Below, piece after piece: positions 9,862-28,399 of a stretch of 64,000 nt of DNA (position 1 is its first letter; every line of letters starts with the position of its first letter). A program made the position numbers and the translations under genes. The notes under the pieces were generated by a model that did no database searches, had not been told where the DNA came from, and was given only the letters and a program-made list of their open reading frames with translations. Where the stretch lies: NCBI GenBank assembly GCA_017591395.1, contig WEDG01000388.1, positions 186,001 to 250,000 of the forward strand, written 5' to 3'. Source of the stretch: Schistocephalus solidus. Taxonomy: Eukaryota; Platyhelminthes; Cestoda; Diphyllobothriidea; Diphyllobothriidae.

Positions 9862-12441
9862 ATTACTTCTGGAGCGCTGGGCAGAACGTGCTGCACCTGA
9901 AGATTAACTTCTGCTGGTTTTCGAAAAACGAAGAGTTTCCGTATTGTCGCTCAACGTAAATACCTGCCTGCAGCCTACGTCAACCACTTCGATCGTAAAG
10001 GACAGGTCAATGAGCTCGTGGCTCAACGTTTAGGGTTTCAGATTTGCGGTGGACCCACTGAGAACAAAATACAAACAAGGCCAACTGTCTTACAAAAACC
10101 ATGGTAGAAGGTTTTTCATGGGTATAAATGAAAGAGAAAGCAGAATACCTGCGAAAGCATACGAAGAAGGTAGGGGAAACTATAAGCTAGGTAAGTGGAA
10201 ACCGCTGAGTTTAAGAGAAATTGAAAGGCTTTCCCATAGGCGAAGAACAAGGGAACCGGTTTCTCTGATCTGGTGTCAGGTAACGTACAACTAAACCGGC
10301 GTTCAACGGGAAATAAAAGTGACGTCAGAACGAAATTTAAACGCTGGAAAAAGAAATCTGGTACAAATAACCCGGGGCGAATGTTCTTAGTGGGTCCGGC
10401 TACTGTAAGTAGTGATTTTCTTTTGCTTCTGACTAGTGGCAAAATAAACTTGCTAAAATCACTAATCGAATGCATTTACGGAGTGATATCTTTTTTTAGA
10501 ATTGCAGTACCCGTTAAAATTTAACTCAAAGCTCATATTCATGTTAGACAAATTACAAAAAGAATTTAAAAAATCAAAAAATAGACTGGCTATTGTCGTG
10601 TAAAAATTGAGCAAATGATGTTGCTTATTGGTGTACGTGATCGTAAATATATGCTAGTTGTATTTTTTTAAGATAATTCCACCTTTATGAGAGTTTGCTG
10701 ATGCTGAATACGCTGCTGATGCAAAATACGCAGTTAAGTCGTTTTTAACACCCATTTTTTGTTAGAATCGTAGTTACAATATCCAAAACCTGAGGTGGTC
10801 ACAGCATTTCTCCCAGCTAACTGTTTCTAGCCGGTGTTACAAATTTATTTTTTTCGAAAAAGCGCACCATTCTGCTCCAGCAACGCGTGTCAAAGTCGCA
10901 TTGCCTCAAAGAACTCCAATAATTTTGAATAGCTAGAATGTCGGCTATTCCGCCTCTAGCTTCTTGCGCTTCGTTTAGGCTTCCTGGTTTCTTTCGTCTA
11001 GGGCTTCAACTTCTCCAGGATCTCGGTCCGGTTGAACCCGTCCTATGTGTGAAACCGTCTTACTTCGCAACCTTAGCAACTGACAATTAGGGTGAACTCG
11101 TAGTTCGTTTTTTTCCCGGTAAACCATACCTATTGCAAGGAAAGCGCTTTCGGGCTGCGTTAGGGTTGTTTGATGGTGGCAGCAACCGGCGGTAAACGTC
11201 GGTTAGATATGAATAAAAACACATCTATGTTAGATCCCTTACCAGACAGTCGATAATGTGGCCTCTGGTAGACCTTACATCTTCTAGTATGTGTGGTGCC
11301 ATTGTGCAACGACCCCGCCTGTTAATACGAGGCTGTTCAAATGAGGCATAACCGACTAAGGTGCTACTTTATCATGATAGGCAGAACATCATCTGAATTC
11401 TGGACATTCATTAGGCTTCCTTTAGGTCGTTTCGTTAACCAAACTGAGTCATCATTTTGGACCCAAGCTGAACCAAACACGGGGATCAATTTGCTGAATG
11501 CGTTTGGCCAAAACGAAGTCACCAGGGGTTAAACAGGTTTCCTGTTGCCAGGGACAGAGATTCACGGCAGAAATAGCAAAATCAGACTGCTTTTTGTTTC
11601 TGGAAAGTAAATCATAAACACTCCAATGTATCTAGCCCATTTACTAGAGCCTCTAATGTTGAAAATAAAGCGGTATCGATTTTAAAAAGTGCCAAGATAA
11701 ACAAACCTTAAATGCTTTAACAATGAGCAGGTTAAAGAGTATTATCTTATTATCTGCATATGCAAGGAGGGCAACCTCGTTACAGAACATTTAGCAGAGC
11801 CGTCACGGGTTCATCGAATATTTACACTGCATGTTGACATGATGGCGGTGCAGAGGTCTCTTGTGGACAGCTCATTTATCGTGACGGCTGACGAACGTCC
11901 ATGCCGCAAAAAATGATGATAGCTGAGAGATATGAAAATTCGTCGGTAGTAAACCACATTGTATTCAGTTGAGAATCTAAGGCAAGCGGGCTTCCACAAC
12001 ACTGGCGAGGTATTTCCACAATCCGCTGATTTAACGACCCTGGGCGCAACCAGAAAATTTGTTCATAAAGTTTCCCCGAAACAAGACCCCTTTAGTTTCT
12101 GAAGTCATATTTGCAATCTGCTGACCATAGCGAGTGAAGGTATACATTGCCTTGTTGGCTAATGTTCCCTGAATTCTACAAAAACAATTTTTGGTGACAG
12201 AGCCTCTCGGAACTGCAATGTGTGCATACATCTGTGTACCTAAGTAAAATCTCACAAAGCGGCACATTCCGAAAATAACAATCATTATCATCATTATTAT
12301 AATTATTACATTATCACAGCATCATCCTCATCATCAGCATCAACAGCATCGTCATTATCGCTGGGTTTACTCATCTTAAGGCTCACTCTTCAGGCCCGTC
12401 AGCGGCCGAACAGAGGCCAGTATTAAAGATAAAGAACATTA
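9862..12441. other. No recognisable gene or repeat
   Basis: Short open frames at 10049-10294, 11341-11532 and 12031-12294 look like chance frames. The frame at 10049 ends in AAGCTAG|GTAAGT (10192-10197), which resembles a splice donor, but I could not build it into a gene. An ATC-rich stretch lies at 12280-12356. Confidence 0.5.
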
Positions 12442-12575
12442 TCGACAACGACAAGAGGGACTGAAATGGCCGTTTCTGTCTTATTAGCCGTCATTAGCCA
12501 GCCATAACCTACAGCGGATTTCGCAACCCCTGAGGCTCGACCACGGGACCTGATTGACTGGTATTTCACTTCAGC
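12442..12575 (-). mobile_element. tRNA-derived SINE, copy 2 (degenerate head)
   Basis: The body matches copy 1 (GACAACGACAAG...GACTGAAATGGCC...TTATTAGCCGTCATTAGCCAG), followed on plus by CAACCCCTGAGGCTCGA, the decayed B box. The A-box half is not clear. Confidence 0.6.
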
Positions 12576-14003
12576 CAAAATAACTGATCTGTTTTGTCTA
12601 TGGAATCATCTTTCCAAAGCACTCGGCCTTGCCGAATCCACGCCTCCGGAAAACTCGTCACTTTTTGAGCTTACAGTTAGCGATCTGTTTATATCTCATT
12701 TGGCTTTGTGTTGGGGCAACCATTAACCGCCGTCATTCATAGCATCCTCCACGTGATTACTACAGGCAAAAACTGCGCATCATTCGTTCGATTTTCTGGA
12801 CGTTCGCCTTTCTGTCTGGTTACAATGGACTTAACAAAAGCTGCAATCGTAAAGTTAGGACAAACCACAAATGAGTACTCAACTATATTTTAGTAACCTT
12901 TGAGCTGGAGGAAATTATACATCTTTTGCAGAAAGCAAAGTCAACACCACCGTCAGGGAGAAAAGTTGAAGTCCTTGAAAGCCTTAGAAGCATCAGCACT
13001 AGGGCCTGAACCACCCTAAAAAGCTCTGATGCAATTATGCTATCAAAACCTACCTACGTCGACTGGATGACCCTCAACTAAAACCCACCCCTACCCTAAA
13101 CGCAGACATAAACCTAACCTTCACCTCCCCGTAATTTGGCACAAAGACATATATTTAAGCGGCGTTCCTTTTATCGTATCCAACCATTTTGATCGCTAAC
13201 CGCCGCTCAAATATTTAGAAGAATTGATTCTGTGACCACCAAAGATCCCGGCCGACGAAATTCAACGTAAGCGAAGTCATGGAGCTCAGGCATGGGCTAC
13301 CGATTTCGGAAATTCAGAAAAGTTTTAATCGTCGCGAACGAATATATCTACCATGAAACGCATGCAGGACACTTTATTGTGCACAAGTTTTAGTGCGTTC
13401 GGCTTGCTCAGCATCTATAGCCCTCCCTTGTCTGTCACTCGCAAGTTTCCGGTCACAGGACCTCACCAGAAGAACTGGAGACAGGTTTGAGCATTGAAAA
13501 TGTAAAGTTAATGTCAAGACAAGTGAATCATGCTCGAGAACGACACGATGTCAGTTCCATCGACATTTTCTCTAGGGCATTCGTCGAAACCGGCGTGCTA
13601 ATGAAGTCAATTCTAATGTCAGAACGGTTTTCGAAAACCAAATTCACCCTCGGTGCAGCCAAGCACCACTCTAAGTATCCTCCTCAAAGAAAGCATCACG
13701 AAGAAAAGCAGAGGAGCCAAAATTTACTGCGTATTTTGATTTTAAATTAATGCTGTTTCCTTAATTTTAACTACTCGCATGAGCGAAATAAGAAAGTGAC
13801 ACCTTGAATATTCATAAAGTACTTCTTTAATCTTAACCTCGCAGAATTCCTGCCCTGCGTTCCTTTACATCCCATTTTAACCTTCTCTGAAGGATAAACG
13901 CTCGCAGCCGAAAAAATGCCTTCGAGATGGACTTTGCCGAATTACCATCAAATCCCGAAACAACTGCCAACCCTGCCGACTTCGGCGTTGTGTAGAGTTG
14001 GGC

Positions 14004-19095
<5,092 letters not shown>

Positions 19096-21357
19096 TTATG
19101 AAGAAGAGTTTGCCAACTACCATCTGCCAGCCGGCGTTGAAATTGACGTCGCCATTCGTTACGCTACATGCTATAGATGTTCCATCCAGTTTTTTTAAAG
19201 TGTGTCGGACATCCTAAAGGTAACTTTAAAATACCTTTAAAATTAAATTTTGTCATACTTTCTCCTTAATGGCACTTAAACCACAAAATTCCCGGAGCAT
19301 TTTAAGGGGTAAGCGAGTAACTGACAACAGAGCAAACATAGATTATCACGTGCCCACAAATTATTTTTACTCTCACAGGGGCAACTTGCCGTTTAGGGAC
19401 GTTTCAAAATTCAAATCGACTTCACTAGATCAAGGACATAGATTTGTAAATTCTAACGCTTTAACTGTACCTTTGAAGCAAATTTTAGCATGATCACAAA
19501 AATAGCATGCGGATAGTACATCGTTCGATTAGATGACGGGCTGAAGGCAACAGGCTTTTGGAAGTTGAAGAAGTTATTTTAACTTCCAAAGCCGGGAAAA
19601 GCACATGAGCTAAAATGGCAGCTCTGGAAATCTAGTCTTTGCTAAGCGAGAGAAGAAGCAGGCCAAGCAGGATACATATAGGAAAATATTTGTTTTAAGA
19701 AAACATCGGTCGGATTTCCCTATTTCTTTTCGCCAACGCCTACTTCAAGCGAAAAATTGGTTCAGTTGATTTATGCAGCTAGTGGTTTTTAATCGCAAAT
19801 TGCTTCGAAATTCTGACTATGCGTATCTCATCCAAACGACTCGTCTTTTCAATGGACTTAGTCACACTCTAGTTTTAGGATTTCAGTAGAAGCGGTCGGT
19901 TTAGAAGTTAGGCGTAGTCATTCCCGAATCACTGTTATTTATGCTCTTCTTCAAAGGTTCTTTGGTGTTTGGCGTTCACGTTTATGTTTTTTGGGCTCGT
20001 TGTCGCATCCAGACTTAAAAAAGATAAACTCCTGCTAGTTAATAAGATGATGAGCCTGAAATGTATGGCGGTAAATTTGTAATCATTTAAGAAACCCCAT
20101 GTATATTGTTCGGCACAGTTGAGTTTTCTAGCCGATTCTGTCAACTTGTACCAGAACAATAGGGGCGGGGTGGTTGAGGTTTCCCGAAACACTTGAACCA
20201 CTTATTGTCAGCTCTTTCGATTAATATGTGTCATGGAGAAATTTGACCCATCCTAGTAAAGACAGACTCACAGAAACGCTGGTCAGCAGACTGATTAACT
20301 AACAGCGCCCAAGGTCAAATGGAAGCTGAAAGAGCCACTATCGACCGGATACATTAAAACCCTGGACGTCTATTGGCTCAAACGTTAGCCAACCACAGAA
20401 TCTTGTGTTAGACATTGTTTAAGGTTAACTGTTTTCTGCACATTCCCATTTGTCTGAAGACGAACTGGGGCACCAGATTCGAAAATGTACGCAATAAAGT
20501 TATTTTGTTCCTAAAGAAATTCAACTTTTTTTAATCATATAAGTGTCAATAATTACGTGCATACTGCGATTCTGATTTTTTATGGGAGTTATGTAAAATA
20601 CTGTTTAATTTATGCGTGAACAACGGAAGTTCAAAACAGCATATTTGTTGACGCCCAAGGTAGCAGTGAAAACCAATGTCCCAAACCAGGTTATTTGTTT
20701 CTTACTTAAATGTTCATACCTTCGTGACTTGTATTAAGGAGGTCCTTTAACTCCAACAAACCAGAAGACCAGCACTCATGAGACAGTCAACCTTAATTAC
20801 ATATCACTCTGATACAGTCTCAAGCAGCAATGGCCGCACCTCGATGTATTTGCTTCCCGAACCATGTAAGTTTTGTAATGATGGCGAAGATCATGACCAA
20901 CTACAAGGCTGAAGTCGGGGTTACGGGTGGCTGATTGAAAGCAGACTATGCCCAAAACCGTATTCTATCACTCTAACCGACTCCTCTATTGTCCCTGCCT
21001 CCCCCTAACAGTCTTAAGCTTTTCTTTTACCACAAATTGCTCCTGGTACTCAAACCCTCGCAGACAGTGCCCACCTTGAACAGTATCTTTCAAGCAGCTT
21101 TCTCTGTCTCGTTCTGTTCCTATAATTTCCTGCTCCTTTCGACGGTCACCCATCTCCGCACAGGCGCTTCTTTGCTAGGTCAACCAGTGATGACAAATTT
21201 TCGTGACCCACCCCAGTCAATGACCGGGCTGAAATCAGAACTATGGGGCGGGGGGCGTGGTGGGTACTTGGTAGGACGGAGACTTTGCATGCCACGACAC
21301 ATCGATGCGTTGGCCGCTTTGTCAGACGGGTTCGCAATCAGCGAGACATGTATCTAC
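19096..21357. other. Intergenic DNA, nothing recognised
   Basis: No exon with matching splice signals or repeat of the known families was found. A 74-codon frame at 19269-19493 has no recognisable features. A CA microsatellite at 21358-21381 borders the next LINE copy. Confidence 0.45.
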
Positions 21358-21389
21358 ACGCACACACACACACACACACCTACACACTC

Positions 21390-22936
21390 GGCAGTTCGAC
21401 CGTCGATTTCGACGAGGTCCACCGTATGCTCCACACCAGGTGGTGCAGGGACGGTGACTTGCGCGTGAATTAGTTTTTAAGTGATAGTAGACTTTGCGCT
21501 GCAGCTACCGCATCTCTCCTCCTCCCCCACCTGAGCCCGGTGTCAAGACAGAGTCAAGAAGACCGGAGATGGGGAGAGGAGCGCAGGTGGCTGGCGCGGC
21601 CGGAGCCGCCCCTGGGCGTGCCACCACACCTGGCTCGGATCCCACGGAGTGGGGAGTGCCATAAAGGCCACATTAAGAAGGAGCCATTGCAGCCTGACTC
21701 TCAGTCCGCCAGTCAGCCACTCCACACAAAACACACGTGCTGACCACACGGTCCGAGTTATCCCGTCAGTTGGCAACCTTCCAAGCCACGGCTTTTAGCG
21801 CACCGTGATAGTTTCAAGCGCGTCAGATTGTTTATAGTGAGGAATATGCGCTGAGCTGTCGACCTCACTCTCCCCCACCCCCACAGTCAGACTACTGTCC
21901 GAGCCGGTCAGTTGCCTGATGTGGGCAGTGGAGCGCATTGGCTGACGGATCGGCGTACTCGTCTGCGCGCCACAGCACGATCCTGGCCCCATAACGCACA
22001 CACCAGGATTCACAAACTCACGGGGATATGGAGCAGCCATCGCCGTCTGACTCCCCAGTCCACTGGTCAGCCACTCGACACACACAGCACATACACTGAG
22101 CCGACGGCGTGGTCTGCGTGGAAGCGTTAGATTGGCAGACTTCCCAGCCACGGTTTCTAGGAAACCGTGATATACTCTGGTAAATGGTGATTGTGAGGGG
22201 TGTTGTCGATGTATTGGTGTAGGTAGTGTGTGCGCTGATCGGCTTAGACTCGCAGAGGTTTTGCGGGAGGCAGGATGTCGCTAATAGGCCCGCGAAATGG
22301 GCTATGCGACAGTGCGCGGTGGACTGCAGCGACGGAGTGAGGCACCGGCACGCACCCTGTCGCGATGGATCTGAGGTGACCGACCTAGCCAATGCGATGG
22401 AGCTGAAGGTGCGGGCGCAGTGGGCAGGGAGCGTGAGTAGGCTGGGGCGATGATGGCATTCATGGTAGTGCGGTGTCAGGGGCGCTACGAATGGTAGGAG
22501 CGGTTGATGTGCATGGTGTATTGATGTTGTCGGCATTGCGGTTAAGTCCGCTGTCATGGATACGCATGTGACCCGGAATAAGCCCATGCGATGAGTGAAT
22601 GCGCGAGTACAGTGAGGGCAGTGGAGGCGACGATCTCTGCTGTGTGATGGTGTTCCAGGCACTGGCTCACCGGTCTCGTATACGATGTATTCGCAAGTGA
22701 CCGACCAGGCCGATGCGTGAGATGAATGTGCGGTCGCATTGAGTACAGCTTAGGAGAGATTCCCCATCGCTGATGGTGGTTGTGGTGAGTAGTGAGGAGG
22801 CGAAGGCGGTGGTGGTTGCGGTGGTGGGAAGCAGGCGATGAGTAGATGGATGTGGTCTCTCTATGATGGGTGGGAGTAATGGAATTGATTCAGGAGTGAG
22901 GGTGGGAGAGTCAGAAAGGAGGGTTGACCAGATTTG
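21390..22936 (-). mobile_element. 5'-truncated zinc-finger LINE copy
   Basis: Same organisation as the 7.2-8.5 kb copy: 3' terminus at 21390 (GTTCGACCGTCG on plus), two 3' modules, the hairpin at about 22143-22165, then C2H2 finger remnants on the minus strand (LHCPHCTRAFTHRMGL near 22620; more near 22700). The 5' end corresponds to about 35950 of the full copy. The reading frame is broken by several shifts. Confidence 0.88.
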
Positions 22937-22944
22937 ACATAATT

Positions 22945-24235
22945 GGAATTGTCCCCTTCACCTCGATTAGACTAAAAACCTCTTACTTTTTGTTGTATGC
23001 TCACAGTTTCTGATGATGGCCTCCTGTACAAGACGGAAATCTGAGGCTAATACACCAACTGTCCCAATGGTCACAGGTATATCTTCTTTGAGAAATTACA
23101 ATCGCCTCGGGTAGGTTATTTCACGATTCCACATCTAGTCTTTTTGAAGAACACTTAGTTTAAGGGGATGATCACGGAAATTAGTTGTATTGGCTAGTTA
23201 GAAAAATTAATCCTAAGGGAGGGCGCAGTCCAAACCTCGCACGATGTGGACAGTTTTTCCAAGTCTACACACAACTGCCTGTATATCAAAGGATAGGGAC
23301 TTAGGTTATTTAGGCGGATCACGCATAGCACATTGACCTCTAGCTAGTTTTGTGGCTCGTCGCTGCACCCTTTCGAGTAGGTTCTTATCCTGCTGATTTC
23401 ACGGTCTCCAGGCCTGTATTAAATATTAAAGGTGAGGCCTTACAACAGTACCAAAGACTTTAGAAAAAATCGTTGCCACAAACAACAAATACACGCTTGA
23501 TAGTGTACAGGATTAAATTTGCGGCTTTACTCGCCTTGGAACATTGTTTAGAATGTTTTAGGTGGTCTGCGACCCAAAGGCCTAGATTTCCTGTATTTCT
23601 GCTTCTCGGAGTGACATTCTGTTCAGAGACCAGGGTCGCTATCAGGGACTGGATTTAGATTTCCCAGAAGCAGCAGTATATATCTGTTTAAGTTTAAGGA
23701 CAGGAGCCACATGTGGGACCACTTGTCCAATTGATGAATATTTCCTTAAAAGCCGGCCTCATCGGCACCCTTTTTGGAAACTTTCATATTTTTACACTAT
23801 CTGACACCATGGCATATGCACAGTCCAGTTACTGTACACAATTATTAACAAACAAGAGTTTTACTTTCGGTCTGAGAACTGAACCTTGTAGTAGTTCACC
23901 CTCTATGACTGTGCGCCCTGATCATTGTCGTCCTACGCAGATAACTTGGAAACGACCAATGAGGAAATTGTCGATCCTTGTAAGAAGCTTACCTCCGGTG
24001 CCCATCATTCTCAACCTGTATATTAGACGCTGGTGTGGAAATTGCACAAAATTCCTTGCACCACTGAGATTTGAACCGTGGCTTCGGTCCGTGATAAGCA
24101 GTTACGATACTACTGGACTGCCACCAACTACCGAACTCACCGATTTTAATCTAAATGATGGAATAAGCACTAGTCATATAATACATGACTGCAATTCTGT
24201 ATATTCTTCTTTGAAATCGCCTCTCAGCAAACAGG
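22945..24235 (-). mobile_element. CR1/jockey-like LINE relic (RT)
   Basis: On the minus strand, decayed RT signatures appear in order: LLQGSVLRP in the place of the family's PQGSVLGP (near 23900), then DLGLWVADHLKHSKQCSKA and ILYTIKRVF (near 23500), then remnants of the C-terminal region. Frames shift repeatedly. The 175-codon plus-strand frame at 23713-24240 is the antisense of this RT. Clade call is by recalled motif only. Confidence 0.6.
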
Positions 24236-25439
24236 CTTAATGGTGATAAGTTTTTGGATGTCATTTATGACTACTATGCGGGTACGAAATGCTGAAAACC
24301 TTAAATATTTTGGAGATAATAAAGTGTATGCAGGGCCTCAAGATGAAGATAGAGAAACTGACGTTTCTTCCTTCCTTTTTCCCCGAAGAGGAGAAATTGG
24401 TGATGACGGAACTTGAGGAAGACAAACGGGCCTACACTTACACAGCTTCCTCAGACATAACAACCGACAAGGAAGATGAGGGTGCGTTAAGAGAGCTCGG
24501 CGTAAAAATTTAACAATCTCTGGTACGAAAAATGGACGACTGGTAGGGATCTCAGAGTCTATTAGACTTACCAGCTACAGAGACGCCACCTACCAACTCG
24601 AAGCATGTAAAAAGAAGAAAAACTGGCGGACACATCAAGCGACCCGCCGAAAAACCATATGGAAGACTCGTCCTCAATCCCGGAAGGTGACACCACCATT
24701 CCCCTTTATAAAAAAGGACCTAAAGGGTTTATGGTGGTGAGTGTGTTAGAGTTATGTTCAAAACATTTCAGTCTATCCTAGTTTCAGAAAGTTTCCAGTC
24801 CAAAACCAGCACGTCATACACGTCCACAACTCCCAACTCTAACAAAGTTTGTTCTTATGCCATTTATAAACCTCCCACTATGAATACTATAGAAACAACA
24901 AAATCTACTAGCACAAACAGGGATCCAAACAAAACCGTAAATCGTAAGCGGAACATCGAACCTAGAGTAGTTCCCTAGTCTAGAGCAAGTACTCCAACGG
25001 AACGGGTGGCGCACAGCATAGTTCTCCTCTTGTATTACGTCAAAAATGTTCTGCAAGTTGGGGATCATATAAGCGCACAAAGAGCTTTCTGGCTAGACAA
25101 AGGAGGGTCAGATCCTGATGGGGCATTATACCCGAGGCCCTTTAAGGTAATTTTCGAAAACTAAAACCAGGCAGTGTTACTGCTAGAAAGACGAATGATC
25201 CTATGGAACTCGCCTTAAAAGTGTTTTTTTTTTCAGCCGGATTCTGAGCCGAGTGGAAGACTGAAAATGTGCAAATGAGGGAAGGAACTGAAGGAGAAGA
25301 TGGATGCACGGGGGAAAGACCTGTTAATAAAAGACTGGCAAATAATCCAGATAATTCAGTCATTCCTGTAGGCAAAGCCCATTTACGATGATGGCTGGAC
25401 CGCCCCGACGAAACAATCAATAAAGGTGATTCATGCACA
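24236..25439. other. Unassigned stretch between two LINE relics
   Basis: A 74-codon Glu/Lys/Thr-rich frame (24289-24513) and a Ser/Thr/Asn-rich one (24754-24978) on plus may be remains of ORF1 of the plus-strand LINE. I see no zinc finger or other mark to prove it. Confidence 0.3.
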
Positions 25440-27360
25440 TGTCTAACTTCTGCTCAACAAAATGGATGCAATTGAGGCAGACATCATTGCTTTCACAGAA
25501 ATGTGGCTTACCACGGATATCGTGGGCTTCGAAATATCCATCAAACGCTATCTAGACTTCAGAACGGATAGGCAGAGCAGAGTAGGAGGAGGTATGGTTT
25601 TTTTCTGCAAGCTAACCGCTATAGCCGAAGTGGAAATGTTAGGCATCACTATTTGCTCGAACTGCTTTCGGCCGCTAAATCTATCGGTGGCATATCGTTT
25701 ACCTAACCAGACTCCTTATCATGATCTACTTCTTATAGTTGAACTATTCAAAGCCAGCCAGAAAAAAAAGATGAACTCATAGTTAATTATTTTAATGTTC
25801 TTGATATAGACTGGAAAACATGGACCGCACAGGGCATATCAAATAAATTTACTCACAATTTACTACAATGGGCAATAGAGAAGCTTCTCTGCCATAAAGT
25901 TGCTTTCGGAACACGGACTAGGGAAGGCCAAAAGTCCAATTATCTTGCTCTTGCCTTTACCAGGGAGAAGAGGAACGTACTTGAAGTGTATGATCTACCT
26001 TTGATAGGGTCAAGTGACCAAACTGGCTTATACTTGAATTACTCACTATTTTCTAAACCAAGTCTGCCTGAAAGGTGGGAGAGAAATATCTGGAAAGATG
26101 ACTTCCAACTTATGAGAAGTGAAGTCTCGCGAAAATGAAATTTTGAGCAACCCTTGGAGAACTTTCAATTCGTTACTGCGGACGATTGTTGACCGCAAAT
26201 ATCCTCTCAAACGAAAGACAATCATTAACCTCCAAAGTGGATAAATATAGAACTTCTGGCATCCTTTACAAAAGAAATCTCTTGGTGAAACGTTATAGGC
26301 TAACTGGCACCGATGAGCATTTACAACGATATAAGAAACGACAAAATATTAGCAAAGGCGAGGCTGTAAGGCTTCAAACGAATTTCTTACTGAACATACT
26401 GCAAAACTCGCTGGAACTCCCAACATCTTATATGGATCCAAACAGGGCACTAAATGCAATCGGGATCGAATCCCTGCTCTCATGTCTGCAGACGGAGCAC
26501 TGGAGACTGTTGACAAAGTCAAGGCAAGTATAATTTTTTGCGTTGGTCTTAACTCGGGAGACTTATGAATCTTTCTTATCTCTACTACCGGTAGCCCAAT
26601 TACCATTAGTCTCTCTTTCATCAACAGAGAAACTAGGCTTTTCCTTGGAGCTAGTAAGGGTGACATCGCTCCATCTTAAACCAAACAAATCACATGGTCT
26701 GAACCGAATACCTGCAATTTTACTTCGAGAACGTTTCAATGAACTTTGCAGCCCAATAGCCAGATGTTCATCGAAGAAGGAAAACTCCAGGAAGAATGGG
26801 AGACTGCCCTCATCACCCCGAGTTACAAGAAAGGATCACAGATGGACGCTGAAATTTACTGCCTCATCAGTTTAAAATGCATCTCTTGCAAAATAGTGGA
26901 GCACATTATAAAAAGACTAATCATGCTGTACCTGGATCCAGATCTATCATAATTCAGTTCCCAAAATGGAGTTCATTGCGGACGTTGATGTCTCACAAGT
27001 ATTCTCTATTAACATCAGACATGGATGAGGGCCGCAGACAGAGGCACCCCTAAAAATGTCATATGCTTTGATTTCCAAAACGCCTAGAAACAATGGATGA
27101 AGAAAAATACTGATATCCTCAAGCAGATGCGACGTTTCGTCACTGAGACCGGAGGAGTTCTTCCAGTTTGTCTGCACAACTCACCTGTGCGATCCTCCGT
27201 AGAAAGAAAAAAAACTAACGGAGGGGATTGGACCTCAGAAAGTTTTATTCAGCCAACGAGTGATTTAACCATGGAACTCGCTATCGAACGATAAGTTTTC
27301 CGATAACTCCATTTTAGACATTGAGAGAGTGTTCGGTCACATAATATTTGACAAATGATA
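25440..27360 (+). mobile_element. CR1/jockey-like LINE relic (endonuclease and RT)
   Basis: The endonuclease start is readable (ADIIAFTEMWLTTDIVG ... DRQSRVGGGMVFF, 25470-25620). It continues in another frame with NVLDIDWKTW and REKRNVLEVYDLPLIGSSDQ near 25800-26025. RT front motifs follow: KPNKSHGLNRIPAILL (near 26680), EEWETALITPSYKKGSQM and ISCKIVEHIIKR (26780-26910). VLFSQRVI*PWNSLSND near 27230-27290 is the family-type C-terminal end. The RT palm is missing between about 26950 and 27200. Frameshifts and stops make it dead. Confidence 0.7.
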
Positions 27361-27539
27361 ACTGTCACAACATGAATACTTACGGCTGGCCTTGCAAAAT
27401 GTTTTTTGTCTTTACTCGTCTTTTTAATGTTTCACATTTTACAGCCACAACTCATTTAAATTGTGTTCTGTCTTGACACGACCATATATTAAAGGTTTGC
27501 AAGTTTATACTAACTGTAATTATGCAAAATTTGCTTAAC

Positions 27540-28290
27540 ATACATAGGCTTCCCAAAGGCATTGCATGTTGCCCTTCAAAATATACAATACCCCTTACCG
27601 TTTACTGGATTTTGTGTAGTTGTGGACAAAGAGATTGCGTTGGACTATTTGAAAGTTTACTCCAGACGCGAATGCCAAGCTCGTAATAGCAGTGAGGAGG
27701 AATGACGGTAGCTCTCAGGTTGCGGCTTATTCGACGGGCCCGGGCCAGCTTTTAAAATTTCACAAGACGGAAATTCTCGCAAGAGGTGGCGACCACGTGA
27801 ACCACAAGTTGTTCGGGTCGTGGTTCCCAAGCCTGCATTCCATCAACAAGCGCAATAACACCCCGCTCTGTATGCTGTGCTGGAACTTTGATTGAGCAGG
27901 GGAATCGGTTACGTGGGGAGGGCGCGAGCGACTAACGACTGCAGTGACAGCGGGCCAGATAACCGAATAATGATCACGTCAACATTTCACATAGATGATG
28001 AAATTGCGGTCATCAACGAGTCAGAGGCAAACTGCTAAGCGATCATTGCATCAATTAAGTTTCCAAACGATGATCGCTAGAGCTGCTAAGTATAGTATGC
28101 CTGCGGTCGCGCGACAATTACGCACTATAAATACTGCAAGCCTTTTTCCTTCATCACCCTTATCCGCGGCTGCCTCTGATGATGGGTTCGAGTGAAATCC
28201 GAAACGTCAGCGCAATAAACTCCTTGTTCCAGCGATCGCAGCTTCTTATTCTAAAGCTCTTGTTTCAGCGACCGTCTCCTTCTTCCCGAC
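27540..28290 (+). mobile_element. Penelope-like element relic with GIY-YIG remnant
   Basis: CSCGQRDCVGLFESLLQTRM (about 27616-27675) resembles the second half of a GIY-YIG endonuclease. The next frame (27692-27895) reads HKTEILARGGDHVN...FGSWFPSLHSINKRN, like the end of Penelope-type proteins (EILARG ... ESW ... SINKHND) as I recall them. RT sequence is lost. A hammerhead-like core lies downstream at 28176-28205. Confidence 0.55.
28176..28205 (+). ncRNA. Hammerhead-like ribozyme core
   Basis: CTGATGA (28176-28182), one unpaired T, stem II GGGTT/AATCC (28184-28188 with 28196-28200) around a 7-nt loop, then GAAAC (28201-28205). This is the conserved order of a hammerhead core, and minimal hammerheads are known in the terminal repeats of Penelope-like elements. 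I could not identify stems I and III or the cleavage site, so activity is unproven. Confidence 0.4.
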
Positions 28291-28399
28291 TGCTTCCTGG
28301 AACTCGCCTCTCGGTTCTGTTGGCCAATCTCCATCGGATTTTAATTTTCGAGTGTAGTCAAAGAGCTAAAACCAACTGATTGTGGTCCGAGAAAACGGT

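Noticed and set aside
23713..24240. 175-codon plus-strand open frame
   Set aside because: It is the antisense of the CR1-like RT relic, which has recognisable motifs on minus.
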